Positions 15,921 through 22,702 of a DNA stretch of 31,242 nucleotides are shown here, one piece after another. The position numbers were made by a program, and so were the translations under genes. The stretch's first letter is position 1, and every line of letters begins with the position of its first letter. The notes beneath the pieces are model-generated. The model ran no database searches. It saw nothing but the letters and a program-made list of their open reading frames with translations, and was not told the origin of the DNA. The stretch is from Burkholderia sp. (GTDB lineage Bacteria > Pseudomonadota > Gammaproteobacteria > Burkholderiales > Burkholderiaceae), in contig JASLEG010000256.1 in NCBI GenBank assembly GCA_030151225.1, positions 1 to 31,242 of the forward strand, written 5' to 3'.

Positions 15921-15938
15921 GTTTTGTATACGCAAAAC
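15921..15938. promoter_or_regulatory. inverted repeat GTTTTGTATACGCAAAAC
   Basis: Perfect 6-base arms with a 6-base AT-rich centre, in the operon leader. Size and form fit a dimeric regulator operator. The regulator is unknown. Confidence 0.4.
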
Positions 15939-16111
15939 TCCGCGCCGATTGTTTCAATAAACCACTCATGCTCCATCGCTGCAATCCCGTCGATGAAGCT
16001 GATTCAACAGAATCCTAAATATCGAACCAATTTCGAAACAGCAGCATTCATGCACGTGCCATCGATTTTTCCTCCGAATCCCGTGGCACGCCATGAATAC
16101 TTGACATCGAC

Positions 16112-16147
16112 TTCACGACTTTTCAACAAACCCTGAAAAGTCGTGAA
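16112..16147. promoter_or_regulatory. 14-bp perfect inverted repeat in the operon leader
   Basis: TTCACGACTTTTCA at 16112-16125 and TGAAAAGTCGTGAA at 16134-16147 with an 8-base spacer: 28 of 28 arm bases match. It lies six bases after a TTGACA (16101-16106) and about 270 bases before the first gene. Either an operator at the promoter or an RNA hairpin acting as an attenuator; no T-run follows, which favours an operator. Confidence 0.6.
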
Positions 16148-16418
16148 CCACGCATTGCCATGACGGCGCCCAATCAACCCGAAGCGATTAATCCATGTCA
16201 CGCCCGTTGCCGCCCGCTCGCATGACCGACTGAAATCCACCGACTCGACCCGTCGACCCGGAACTCATCCGCATCGATTCGATCGCGCGGATCGTCAGGT
16301 CATGCCGATTTCGAATCCGGATCATTTTCCATTCGCGCGAAATTCATTATTTCCCGCGAGGGGCGAGTTCGTCTCTTGCAATCCGTGCCATTCATCGCCA
16401 AACCGAAACCGATTTGCC

Positions 16419-17465
16419 ATGTTCAGAACCCGCAAAGCCATCGCCTTCGACGATCCCAGCCTGGCGCGCGTCTCGCGGACGCCGCAGATGCTCGACTACG
16501 ACCGTTTCGCCAGCCGCGGCCTGTCGCAATACCTGCCGTACGTGATGAGCTTCAACGCCGCCGGGTTCCACTCCGCCTCGATCAATACCGACGCGCTGGG
16601 CTTCCGCTTCGCGCACGACCGATCCGGATCGCCGATCAGCGTCGGCACGCTGGATGCCGGCCGCGCCGCCAGCGTCAATCTGCTGGTGGGCGCCTCGCCG
16701 GCGCTCGGCTACGGCGCCACCAGCGACGCGGCCTCGGTAGTCAGCCGCCTCGCCGCATCGGACCCGGACGGCACGCCGTGGCTCAATTTCGCGGGCCACT
16801 GTTTCAACGCCGTGCAGGAATTGATGCTGTTCATGCTCCACTCGCATCGCCTGCCCGCGATCCGGCGCATCGTGGTGATGGGTGGCTTCAACACGCTGGT
16901 CATGGCGCGTCTGCCGGAATTCATCCGTGGCACCCTGCCGCCGTTTTATTTCTGCGGCGACTATTACGAGAAGTTCGACGAATTGGCCAGCGACAACGGC
17001 GCGAAAATCGCGGCCGCGAGATTGCCCAAATGGCCGGCAGAAACCACCGCGGTGCCGCCCATCGCCAATACCATCGAATCCGCTTCACGGGAAACCCTGC
17101 ACCGGCTCGCCACCTGGAAACAGCTGGCAGATTCGCTGGGCGCCGAATTCACGTTCATCATGCAGCCGCTCGCCACCTGGGTGAGAAAACCGTGCGCCGA
17201 GGAAACCGAGCTGTTCGACGAACTCGACCAGATTTCACGGCTCGGCACCTGGCAGGATTTATACGGCGACATTTCCTCGCCCGAGGTGGCGCAGCGCTAT
17301 GCGCAAAATCTGGAAACCGGATGTCGCAACCTCCGTATCCGATTCGGCAATCTGGTTGACGATCTTCGCGAACGCCCGGCCAACGAATGGCTGTTCGTGG
17401 ATCGCGCGCATTTCACCGACGTCGGCAATGACGTGGTGGCCCGCTCCATTCATCGATATCTGTAA
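16419..17465 (+). CDS. SGNH/GDSL hydrolase-like protein, first gene of the cluster
   Basis: 348 residues from the ATG at 16419 (in-frame ATG at 16302 adds AT-rich, non-coding-like residues). The four SGNH blocks can be traced: block I NLLVGASPALGYGAT with Ser93; block II LNFAGHCFNAVQE with Gly126; block III VVMGGFNTLVM with Asn158; block V FVDRAHFTDVGNDVVA with Asp328 and His331. All catalytic residues are therefore present. There is no signal peptide, so it should act in the cytoplasm, as an esterase/acyl or carbamoyl transfer enzyme or a scaffold. NTDALGFR near residue 60 is also common in this family near carbamoyltransferases. I recall some relatives being labelled 'inducer of phenazine A' in databases, but cannot check that. 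GC is lower than in flanking genes. It is followed after 19 bases by the small peptide gene. Confidence 0.75.
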   Translation: MFRTRKAIAFDDPSLARVSRTPQMLDYDRFASRGLSQYLPYVMSFNAAGFHSASINTDALGFRFAHDRSGSPISVGTLDAGRAASVNLLVGASPALGYGATSDAASVVSRLAASDPDGTPWLNFAGHCFNAVQELMLFMLHSHRLPAIRRIVVMGGFNTLVMARLPEFIRGTLPPFYFCGDYYEKFDELASDNGAKIAAARLPKWPAETTAVPPIANTIESASRETLHRLATWKQLADSLGAEFTFIMQPLATWVRKPCAEETELFDELDQISRLGTWQDLYGDISSPEVAQRYAQNLETGCRNLRIRFGNLVDDLRERPANEWLFVDRAHFTDVGNDVVARSIHRYL

Positions 17466-17484
17466 CGACACCCGGAGAATCCTC

Positions 17485-17577
17485 ATGTTCGGTCGCATCC
17501 TCAAGGCATTGGGCTCGCTTTTCAAAAAGAAAAAGTCCAAGAAAAAGAATAATTCCTCGATTTATCCGATGTACTGA
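17485..17577 (+). CDS. 30-residue lysine-rich peptide
   Basis: MFGRILKALGSLFKKKKSKKK followed by NNSSIYPMY. The GGAG 7 bases upstream of the ATG and a TGATG junction with the next gene (last base of the stop is the first base of the next ATG) make it very likely a translated gene. The first 13 residues form an amphipathic helix (hydrophobic F, I, L, L, L, F), then seven lysines in eight positions, then a short polar end with two tyrosines. No signal peptide. Base composition is very AT-rich. It could be a precursor or carrier peptide for the enzymes, a small membrane-surface accessory like the tiny proteins next to SxtI-type carbamoyltransferases, or a membrane-active product. None of these is proven. 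Confidence 0.75.
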   Translation: MFGRILKALGSLFKKKKSKKKNNSSIYPMY

Positions 17578-19715
17578 TGCAGACCAATCGGCTCATTTTC
17601 TCGGATTTGCTGGGGGCTCAGGCTCGCGAATCCGTGCGGCGCGCCTTCGAGCCGGACGGGCTGCGCGCGCAGATCGCCTCGCGGGCCGCCGGCGAGCCGG
17701 CCGAACCCGGCCTGACCGGCCAGGCAGCCCTGACCGCCTCGGCCGGCGTCGTCCGGGCACGCCTGCAGGCGGTGCGCGACGGCTTCGACCGGCTGGCCGC
17801 CGACCTCGCGTCGGACCCGCGCGCCGGGCAGGCCGTGCGCGCGAAGGCAGCGCTCGAATCGACGCCGCTGCTGATGGCCGTCCCGTACCTGCTGCATCGC
17901 ATCTGCGGCAGCTGGAACAACGAAAGCCGCCATGCGATGGCGGCGCTGCGAATTCACGCCGCGGATGTCGGCGTGGGCCATGCCGGCGCGAGTCGCGCCC
18001 ATCGTCATGCGCAACTGCTGCGGCGCCATCACCCGCACGACGCCGGCGAGGACATCCTGCAAACCGGCGACGACACCCGCATCTCCGACGGCGCGTTCAA
18101 TCTCGCCGCGGCGCTCGTCGTGCTCGGGCATTTCCCGGAATCGCTCGCCGGCGAGATTCTCGGCATCAACCTGTACTTGCGCCAATGCGGCCTGCTGCCG
18201 TCGCTGGCCTTGCTCGCCGACGATGGCGACGACGCCGACACGCGGCGCCATCTGGATCTGTCGCGCGCGCCGGGAGGCGGCGACGAGTCGCTGCTCGCGC
18301 TGGCCGAAACGGCCGTGCTCGAATACCTCGGCCACGCGCCTCACGCGGATCGCGAGGCCGCGGTGCGCCACGGCCATCGCTGGGCGCGCGAGCACGTCGA
18401 GGCGATGAGCCGGGCCCAGCTCGAGGTGCTGACGCGCTGGGCCGACCCGCGCGAGGCGGCCGGCCACCTGATCAGCCGGCGCCGGCTCGATGCCTGCCTC
18501 TATCACGAGAAGGTGCGGCTGAATCGCGAGCCGATGCAGGGCCTGCTCGGCGAGCACGATGCGGAGCGCTTTCTCGCGCATCTCGCCGCGAGCGCCTACG
18601 TGCGCCCCGGCAAGCCCGAATCGAGCCCGCTGCTGACCACCCTGCTCGGCCCGCGCGGCAAGATGTTCCGCATCTTCAGCAGCGACGACGTGGCGATCCT
18701 GTCGCGCTGGATCGCCGGCCTGCCCTACGCCGATGCCGATGCCAACCACGGCACCGCGCCGCGCGAGCCGGCCTGGCGGCTCTGGCGCGACGACGGCGCG
18801 CTCGCGCCGCTCGTGCGGCAGCACGTGGCGGCACCCGCGCCGGTCAGGCCGATCGGCGCGCGCGCGGCCTATGCGCGGCTGCTGCACGAGGAGCTGCGCG
18901 ACGACGAGGAGGCGTTCGCGCTGCGCTACGCGACCGACTGGCTGGCGCGCTCCGCGCGACGCGCCGCCGGCGGGCATTGCACGCTGCCGCCGGCATGGGC
19001 GCCGGGCGTGTTGCGTCGATGGCTGCAGGCGCAGCACGAAGCCTCCAACCGCTCGCTCCGGCACGACGACGACATCCCGTCGCGCGAGGGCGTGGTCGCC
19101 GACATCCTCGCGCTCGCCCCGCTGACCATGATCGACGGCGCCTGGCTGGCGGGATTCGCGCATCCCGCGCTGGCCTCGTCGGGGCACGGCTACCGACTGT
19201 TCGAAACTTTCTACGACGAACTCGGCAACGGCATCGAGTCGCAGAATCACCCCGTCATCTACCGGCACCTGCTCAAGGCCGTGCACGGCGACATGCCGCC
19301 CACCGCCGACCCCGGCTACGCCGGCGCGGCGTGCTTCGCGGATCGGGATTTCGAGCTGCCGGTGTTCTGGCTCGCGATCGGCCGGTATCCGCAGACCTTC
19401 TGCGCGGAGATCCTCGGCCTGAACCTGGCCATGGAACTGTCGGGGGTGGGCGGCGGCTATCGGCGCACCCACCGGGCACTGATCGAATACGGCTACCCGA
19501 CCCTGTTCGTCGACCTCCACAACTCGATCGACAACATTTCGACCGGGCACACGGCATGGGCCGCGGCCTGCCTCGACGCGTATCTCGGCGGCCTGCCGCA
19601 CGGCGAACGCGAGCACCAATGGGCGCGGGTTCGCAACGGATTCGTCGCACTCAACCTACCAAGGGAACACACCATGCTGGACAAGCTTCGCAAGAAAATG
19701 GGAGCGCTCCGATGA
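17577..19715 (+). CDS. double-domain iron-containing redox enzyme (heme-oxygenase-like diiron oxidase)
   Basis: 712 residues. The C-terminal domain (about 490-700) has the all-helical HDO pattern: LTMIDGAWLAGF, then GNGIESQNHPVIYRHLL (Glu554, His558, His564), FCAEILGLNL (Glu611) and DLHNSIDNISTGH (His648, Asp652, His658); these can form a diiron site. HDO enzymes such as SznF, UndA and HamC-like proteins N-oxygenate amines or break C-C bonds. The N-terminal half (about 100-270) repeats the fold: GHFPESLAGEILGINL matches RYPQTFCAEILGLNL, but the His/Asp/His segment is replaced by DLSRAPGGGDES, so that domain probably binds no iron. A linker with KMFRIFSSDDVAILSRWI joins them. The start overlaps the stop of the peptide gene; the stop overlaps the next gene by four bases, so translation is coupled. 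The substrate is unknown; an amino acid or peptide is likely. Confidence 0.8.
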   Translation: MQTNRLIFSDLLGAQARESVRRAFEPDGLRAQIASRAAGEPAEPGLTGQAALTASAGVVRARLQAVRDGFDRLAADLASDPRAGQAVRAKAALESTPLLMAVPYLLHRICGSWNNESRHAMAALRIHAADVGVGHAGASRAHRHAQLLRRHHPHDAGEDILQTGDDTRISDGAFNLAAALVVLGHFPESLAGEILGINLYLRQCGLLPSLALLADDGDDADTRRHLDLSRAPGGGDESLLALAETAVLEYLGHAPHADREAAVRHGHRWAREHVEAMSRAQLEVLTRWADPREAAGHLISRRRLDACLYHEKVRLNREPMQGLLGEHDAERFLAHLAASAYVRPGKPESSPLLTTLLGPRGKMFRIFSSDDVAILSRWIAGLPYADADANHGTAPREPAWRLWRDDGALAPLVRQHVAAPAPVRPIGARAAYARLLHEELRDDEEAFALRYATDWLARSARRAAGGHCTLPPAWAPGVLRRWLQAQHEASNRSLRHDDDIPSREGVVADILALAPLTMIDGAWLAGFAHPALASSGHGYRLFETFYDELGNGIESQNHPVIYRHLLKAVHGDMPPTADPGYAGAACFADRDFELPVFWLAIGRYPQTFCAEILGLNLAMELSGVGGGYRRTHRALIEYGYPTLFVDLHNSIDNISTGHTAWAAACLDAYLGGLPHGEREHQWARVRNGFVALNLPREHTMLDKLRKKMGALR
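19674..19715 (+). other. possible internal mini-ORF at the 3' end of the diiron oxidase gene
   Basis: In frame with the enzyme, the sequence AAGGGA (19661-19666) lies 7 bases before an ATG that would give MLDKLRKKMGALR, ending at the same stop codon. The pattern of hydrophobic and basic residues parallels the first 13 residues of the 30-residue peptide (MFGRILKALGSLF): M, K, G, L identical and most others similar in type. It may be a simple C-terminal tail, a fused peptide copy, or a second product from internal initiation. Confidence 0.3.
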
Positions 19716-21553
19716 CCGTCACGCTCGGCATTTCGGCGTTTTATCACGACAGCGCGGCATCGCTGGTGGTCGACGGCAGGATCGTCGCGGCGGCCCAGCA
19801 GGAACGCTTCAGCCGCATTCGTCACGACCCCGGCTTTCCGCGCCAGGCGATCGAATTCGTGCTGCAGCGCGCCGGCATCGCGCTGGCCGACGTGGATCAC
19901 GTGGCCTATTACGAGGACCCCGCGCTCAAGTTCCGGCGCGTGCTGTCCACCGCGGCCGTGGCCGGCTTCTCCGCGGCCGGCACCTACGCGCCGGCGCTCG
20001 GCGAATGGCTCTCCACCAAGCGCCGCATGGATCGCGAAGTGGTGCGCCAGCTCAAGGCGATGGGCGACCGCGCGGGCCGCCGCATCGAGGTGCACGGCCA
20101 CCACGAATCGCACGCGGCCTCGGCGTTCTTTCCGAGCCCGTTCGAGAGCGCCGCGATCCTGTGCATCGACAGCGTGGGCGAGTGGGCCACCACCAGCATC
20201 TGGCACGGCACCGCGCGCGGCATCGAACTGAAGGCGGAGCTGTCGTTCCCGCACTCGCTGGGGCTGCTCTACTCGGCGTTCACCTACTTCTGCGGCTTCA
20301 AGGTGGATTCGGGCGAATACAAGCTGATGGGGCTCGCGCCCTACGGGCAACCCACCCACGTCGACACCATCCTGTCCGAGCTGATCGACGTGAAGCCCGA
20401 CGGCAGCTTCCGGCTCGACTGGACCAGATTCGAGTTCATCAAGGGCGAGGTCATGACCGGGCCGGCCTTCGAGCGCCTGTTCGGCGGCCCGCGCCGCCTG
20501 CCGGAGGCGCCGCTCACGGAGCGCGAATTCAACCTCGCCGCGTCGGTCCAGAAAGTCACCGAGATGGTGGTGTCGCGCCTGGCCAAAACCGCCCGCGAGA
20601 TCACCGGCGAGAAGGCGCTGTGCATGGCCGGCGGGGTGGCCCTGAACTGCGTCGCGAACGGCCTCGTGTCGCGCGAGCGCACCTTCGATCGCCTGTGGGT
20701 GCAGCCCGCCGCCGGCGACGCGGGCGGCTCGCTCGGCGCGGCCATCCTGACCGACCGCAAGCATCGCCGCGTGAGCGGCCGCGAACGCCTGCCCGCCGCG
20801 GTGGACGGCATGAGCGGCTCGCTGCTCGGCCCCGACTACAGCCCCGAGCAGATCCAGGCCGCGCTCGACGAATGCGGCGCCGTCTACCACCGGCTGCCGC
20901 AGGCGGAACTGGACGGCCGCGTGATCGCCAGCATCGAGCGCGGCGGCGTGATCGGCTGGTTCCAGGGCCGCATGGAGTTCGGCCCGCGCGCGCTGGGCAG
21001 CCGCTCGATCCTCGGCGATCCGCGGCGCGCGGACACGCAGTCGACGATGAACCTGCGCATCAAGTTCCGCGAATCGTTTCGTCCGTTCGCGCCGGTGGTG
21101 CTCGAGGAGCATGCGGCCGAGTACTTCGACATCGTCGACGAAAGCCCGTACATGCTGATGGTCTCGCCGGTGGCGCCGGCGATCCGCAAGCAGCTCGCCG
21201 GCGCGCAGCAGAACCTGACCGGCATCGACCGCCTCAAGGTGGTGCGCAGCGACCTGCCGGCCATCACCCACGTGGATTTCTCCGCGCGGGTGCAGACCGT
21301 CGACCGCGAACGCAATCCGCGCCTGCGCGCGCTGCTCGAACGCTTCCACGATCGCTCGGGCTGCCCGGTGCTGGTGAACACCTCGTTCAACGTGCGCGGC
21401 GAGCCGATCGTCAATACGCCGTTCGAGGCCTATCGCTGCTTCATGCGCACCCACATGGACACGCTGGCCATCGGCGATTTCTACCTGGACAAATCCGAGC
21501 AGCCGCACTTCGAGGAAGAAGTGGACTGGCGCGAGGAAGTGCCACTCGACTGA
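19712..21553 (+). CDS. carbamoyltransferase, NodU/CmcH/TobZ family
   Basis: 613 residues. GGAG 7 bases upstream fixes the ATG at 19712, inside the end of the preceding gene (ATGA overlap). The N-terminal actin-like domain has LGISAFYHDSAASLVVDG, the metal/adenylate-site motif HHESHA (His130, His131, His134), CIDSVGEWAT and SGEYKLMGLAPYG (about 200-212). The C-terminal Sua5/YrdC-like part contains FQGRMEFGPRALGSRSILGDP and LVNTSFNVRGEPIV. In this family, carbamoyl phosphate and ATP give carbamoyl-adenylate, and the carbamoyl group goes to a hydroxyl or amine of an antibiotic, Nod factor or toxin. Length and motifs are complete, so it should be active. In this cluster it would carbamoylate a hydroxyl group, perhaps one made by the neighbouring oxygenases. 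Confidence 0.93.
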   Translation: MTVTLGISAFYHDSAASLVVDGRIVAAAQQERFSRIRHDPGFPRQAIEFVLQRAGIALADVDHVAYYEDPALKFRRVLSTAAVAGFSAAGTYAPALGEWLSTKRRMDREVVRQLKAMGDRAGRRIEVHGHHESHAASAFFPSPFESAAILCIDSVGEWATTSIWHGTARGIELKAELSFPHSLGLLYSAFTYFCGFKVDSGEYKLMGLAPYGQPTHVDTILSELIDVKPDGSFRLDWTRFEFIKGEVMTGPAFERLFGGPRRLPEAPLTEREFNLAASVQKVTEMVVSRLAKTAREITGEKALCMAGGVALNCVANGLVSRERTFDRLWVQPAAGDAGGSLGAAILTDRKHRRVSGRERLPAAVDGMSGSLLGPDYSPEQIQAALDECGAVYHRLPQAELDGRVIASIERGGVIGWFQGRMEFGPRALGSRSILGDPRRADTQSTMNLRIKFRESFRPFAPVVLEEHAAEYFDIVDESPYMLMVSPVAPAIRKQLAGAQQNLTGIDRLKVVRSDLPAITHVDFSARVQTVDRERNPRLRALLERFHDRSGCPVLVNTSFNVRGEPIVNTPFEAYRCFMRTHMDTLAIGDFYLDKSEQPHFEEEVDWREEVPLD

Positions 21554-21587
21554 TCGACCAAGATTGACCGACAAGGAAAGGAAAACC

Positions 21588-21704
21588 ATGGATTACGTCT
21601 TGTTCAGCCTGATCGTGCCGATCGGCCTGCTGCTGCGCCGCACCGCGACCTTCGCCCACCGGCCCGATCGCCGGCTCAGCTCCTATCTGAGCAGAAAATC
21701 ATGA
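21588..21704 (+). CDS. 38-residue hydrophobic and cationic peptide
   Basis: MDYVLFSLIVPIGLLLRRTA followed by TFAHRPDRRLSSYLSRKS. A strong AAGGAAAGGA stretch precedes the ATG and the stop overlaps the next start codon (ATGA), so it is very likely translated. Residues 3-16 are hydrophobic enough for a short membrane segment; the rest is Arg/Lys-rich and would stay in the cytoplasm by the positive-inside rule. The position right after a carbamoyltransferase recalls the small membrane proteins SxtJ and SxtK of saxitoxin-type clusters, which also follow the carbamoyltransferase gene. Sequence similarity to them is not obvious to me. It may anchor the enzyme at the membrane, or be a separate peptide. 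Confidence 0.7.
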   Translation: MDYVLFSLIVPIGLLLRRTATFAHRPDRRLSSYLSRKS

Positions 21705-22660
21705 TCGACGCGGATCTCGACGTGGTGCAGCAGGCGCCGGTGGTCAACACGATCGCCGTGAACGCGCCCGACACGAGCGGGCTGGCGCACTACCGCGCAC
21801 GACTGGGCGAGGCGCCGCATCGCGCCGACGCGGTGGGCCGGCTCGGCGCCGAATGGCTCAGGTCGGTGCTCGATCGCGAGGCGATCGAGGCGATCGGCGC
21901 GTTCGGCGCCAGCCCGTACAAGGCGCTGCTGCTGCGCGGCGTGGCGCTGTCCACCGAGGTGGACACGCCGGGCACCGGCTTCCTGCCGGCCACGCAGTGC
22001 GTGCTCGATTTCGACCTGTTCCACTTCGGCATGCTCGAACTGCTGGGCGTCGAGCCGCACGCGGTGGAATACGAGAATCACGGCAAGCTGGTGCGCAACG
22101 TGGTGCCGGTGCGCGAGGCACGCGGCACCACCAGCTCGTGGGGCGCGGATGTGGATTTCTCCTGGCACACCGACAATCCCAACTGGCCCTTCGACGACGC
22201 GAGCCGGGATGTCGCGGCGAGCGTGCCGAACTTCCTCGCCTTCATCGCGGTGCGCAACCACGAACGCGTCTCCACCGACATCGCGTGCGTGGACGAGGTG
22301 CTCTCGCGGTTGCCCGCGCCGACGCTCGACCAGTTGCGCCGGCCCGCCTTCACGTTCGGCGCGCCGGCCTCGAACGAAGGCTACGACGGCGAGCGCCACG
22401 TGCTGCCGATCGTGGAGGACGGCGATCACGGCTACCGGCTGCGCTTCGACGACAGCATCGTCAATGCGCTCGATCCGGACGGCGCCCAGGCGCTCGAGCG
22501 GCTGCGCCGGCTGCTGCGCGACGTGGACGGGCTCAAGGTGATCCTCCAGCCCGGCGATTTCTTCATCTTCAAGAACGCGCGCGTGCTGCATCGGCGCAGG
22601 GCCTTCCAGCCGCTCGCCGGCGGCCGCGCGCGATGGCTGCGCCGCGTGTATTGCAGCTGA
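21701..22660 (+). CDS. TfdA/TauD family Fe(II)/2-oxoglutarate oxygenase
   Basis: 319 residues. Iron ligands are clear: His156 and Asp158 in FSWHTDNPNWPF and His297 in RVLHRRRAF; Arg311 in RWLRRVY at the C-terminus is the usual 2-oxoglutarate carboxylate partner (Arg314 is an alternative). The layout, with about 150 residues before the HxD motif, is like clavaminate synthase, VioC and OrfP-type amino acid hydroxylases rather than TauD itself, which suggests hydroxylation or desaturation of a free or bound amino acid. It could create the hydroxyl that the carbamoyltransferase uses. It starts in a four-base overlap with the small peptide gene and is followed by the first ATP-grasp gene after 42 bases. 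Confidence 0.85.
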   Translation: MIDADLDVVQQAPVVNTIAVNAPDTSGLAHYRARLGEAPHRADAVGRLGAEWLRSVLDREAIEAIGAFGASPYKALLLRGVALSTEVDTPGTGFLPATQCVLDFDLFHFGMLELLGVEPHAVEYENHGKLVRNVVPVREARGTTSSWGADVDFSWHTDNPNWPFDDASRDVAASVPNFLAFIAVRNHERVSTDIACVDEVLSRLPAPTLDQLRRPAFTFGAPASNEGYDGERHVLPIVEDGDHGYRLRFDDSIVNALDPDGAQALERLRRLLRDVDGLKVILQPGDFFIFKNARVLHRRRAFQPLAGGRARWLRRVYCS

Positions 22661-22702
22661 TGCTGTTCCAACGCTTACCTCAATTCCCTCATGGAGTTTC
22701 GC

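Larger units (their letters stand above)
15804..16418. promoter_or_regulatory. long AT-rich leader of the biosynthetic operon
   Basis: 615 bases with far lower GC than the flanks; the drop begins right after the hydrolase remnant. It carries A/T tracts, two marked inverted repeats (listed separately) and a TTGACA at 16101 that could be a -35 box, though no good -10 follows at 16-18 bases. A 92-codon frame (15858-16136) lacks a ribosome site and normal codon use and is probably chance. Such leaders are typical of horizontally acquired clusters. Confidence 0.6.

Noticed and set aside
15858..16136. 92-codon frame in the AT-rich leader
   Set aside because: No ribosome site, codon use unlike any neighbour, and it crosses the inverted repeat; likely chance in AT-rich DNA.
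18185..19711. Long in-frame 5' extension of the carbamoyltransferase frame
   Set aside because: It overlaps the well-supported HDO gene and is Arg/Ala-rich. GGAG before the ATG at 19712 and the complete family N-terminus there set the start.
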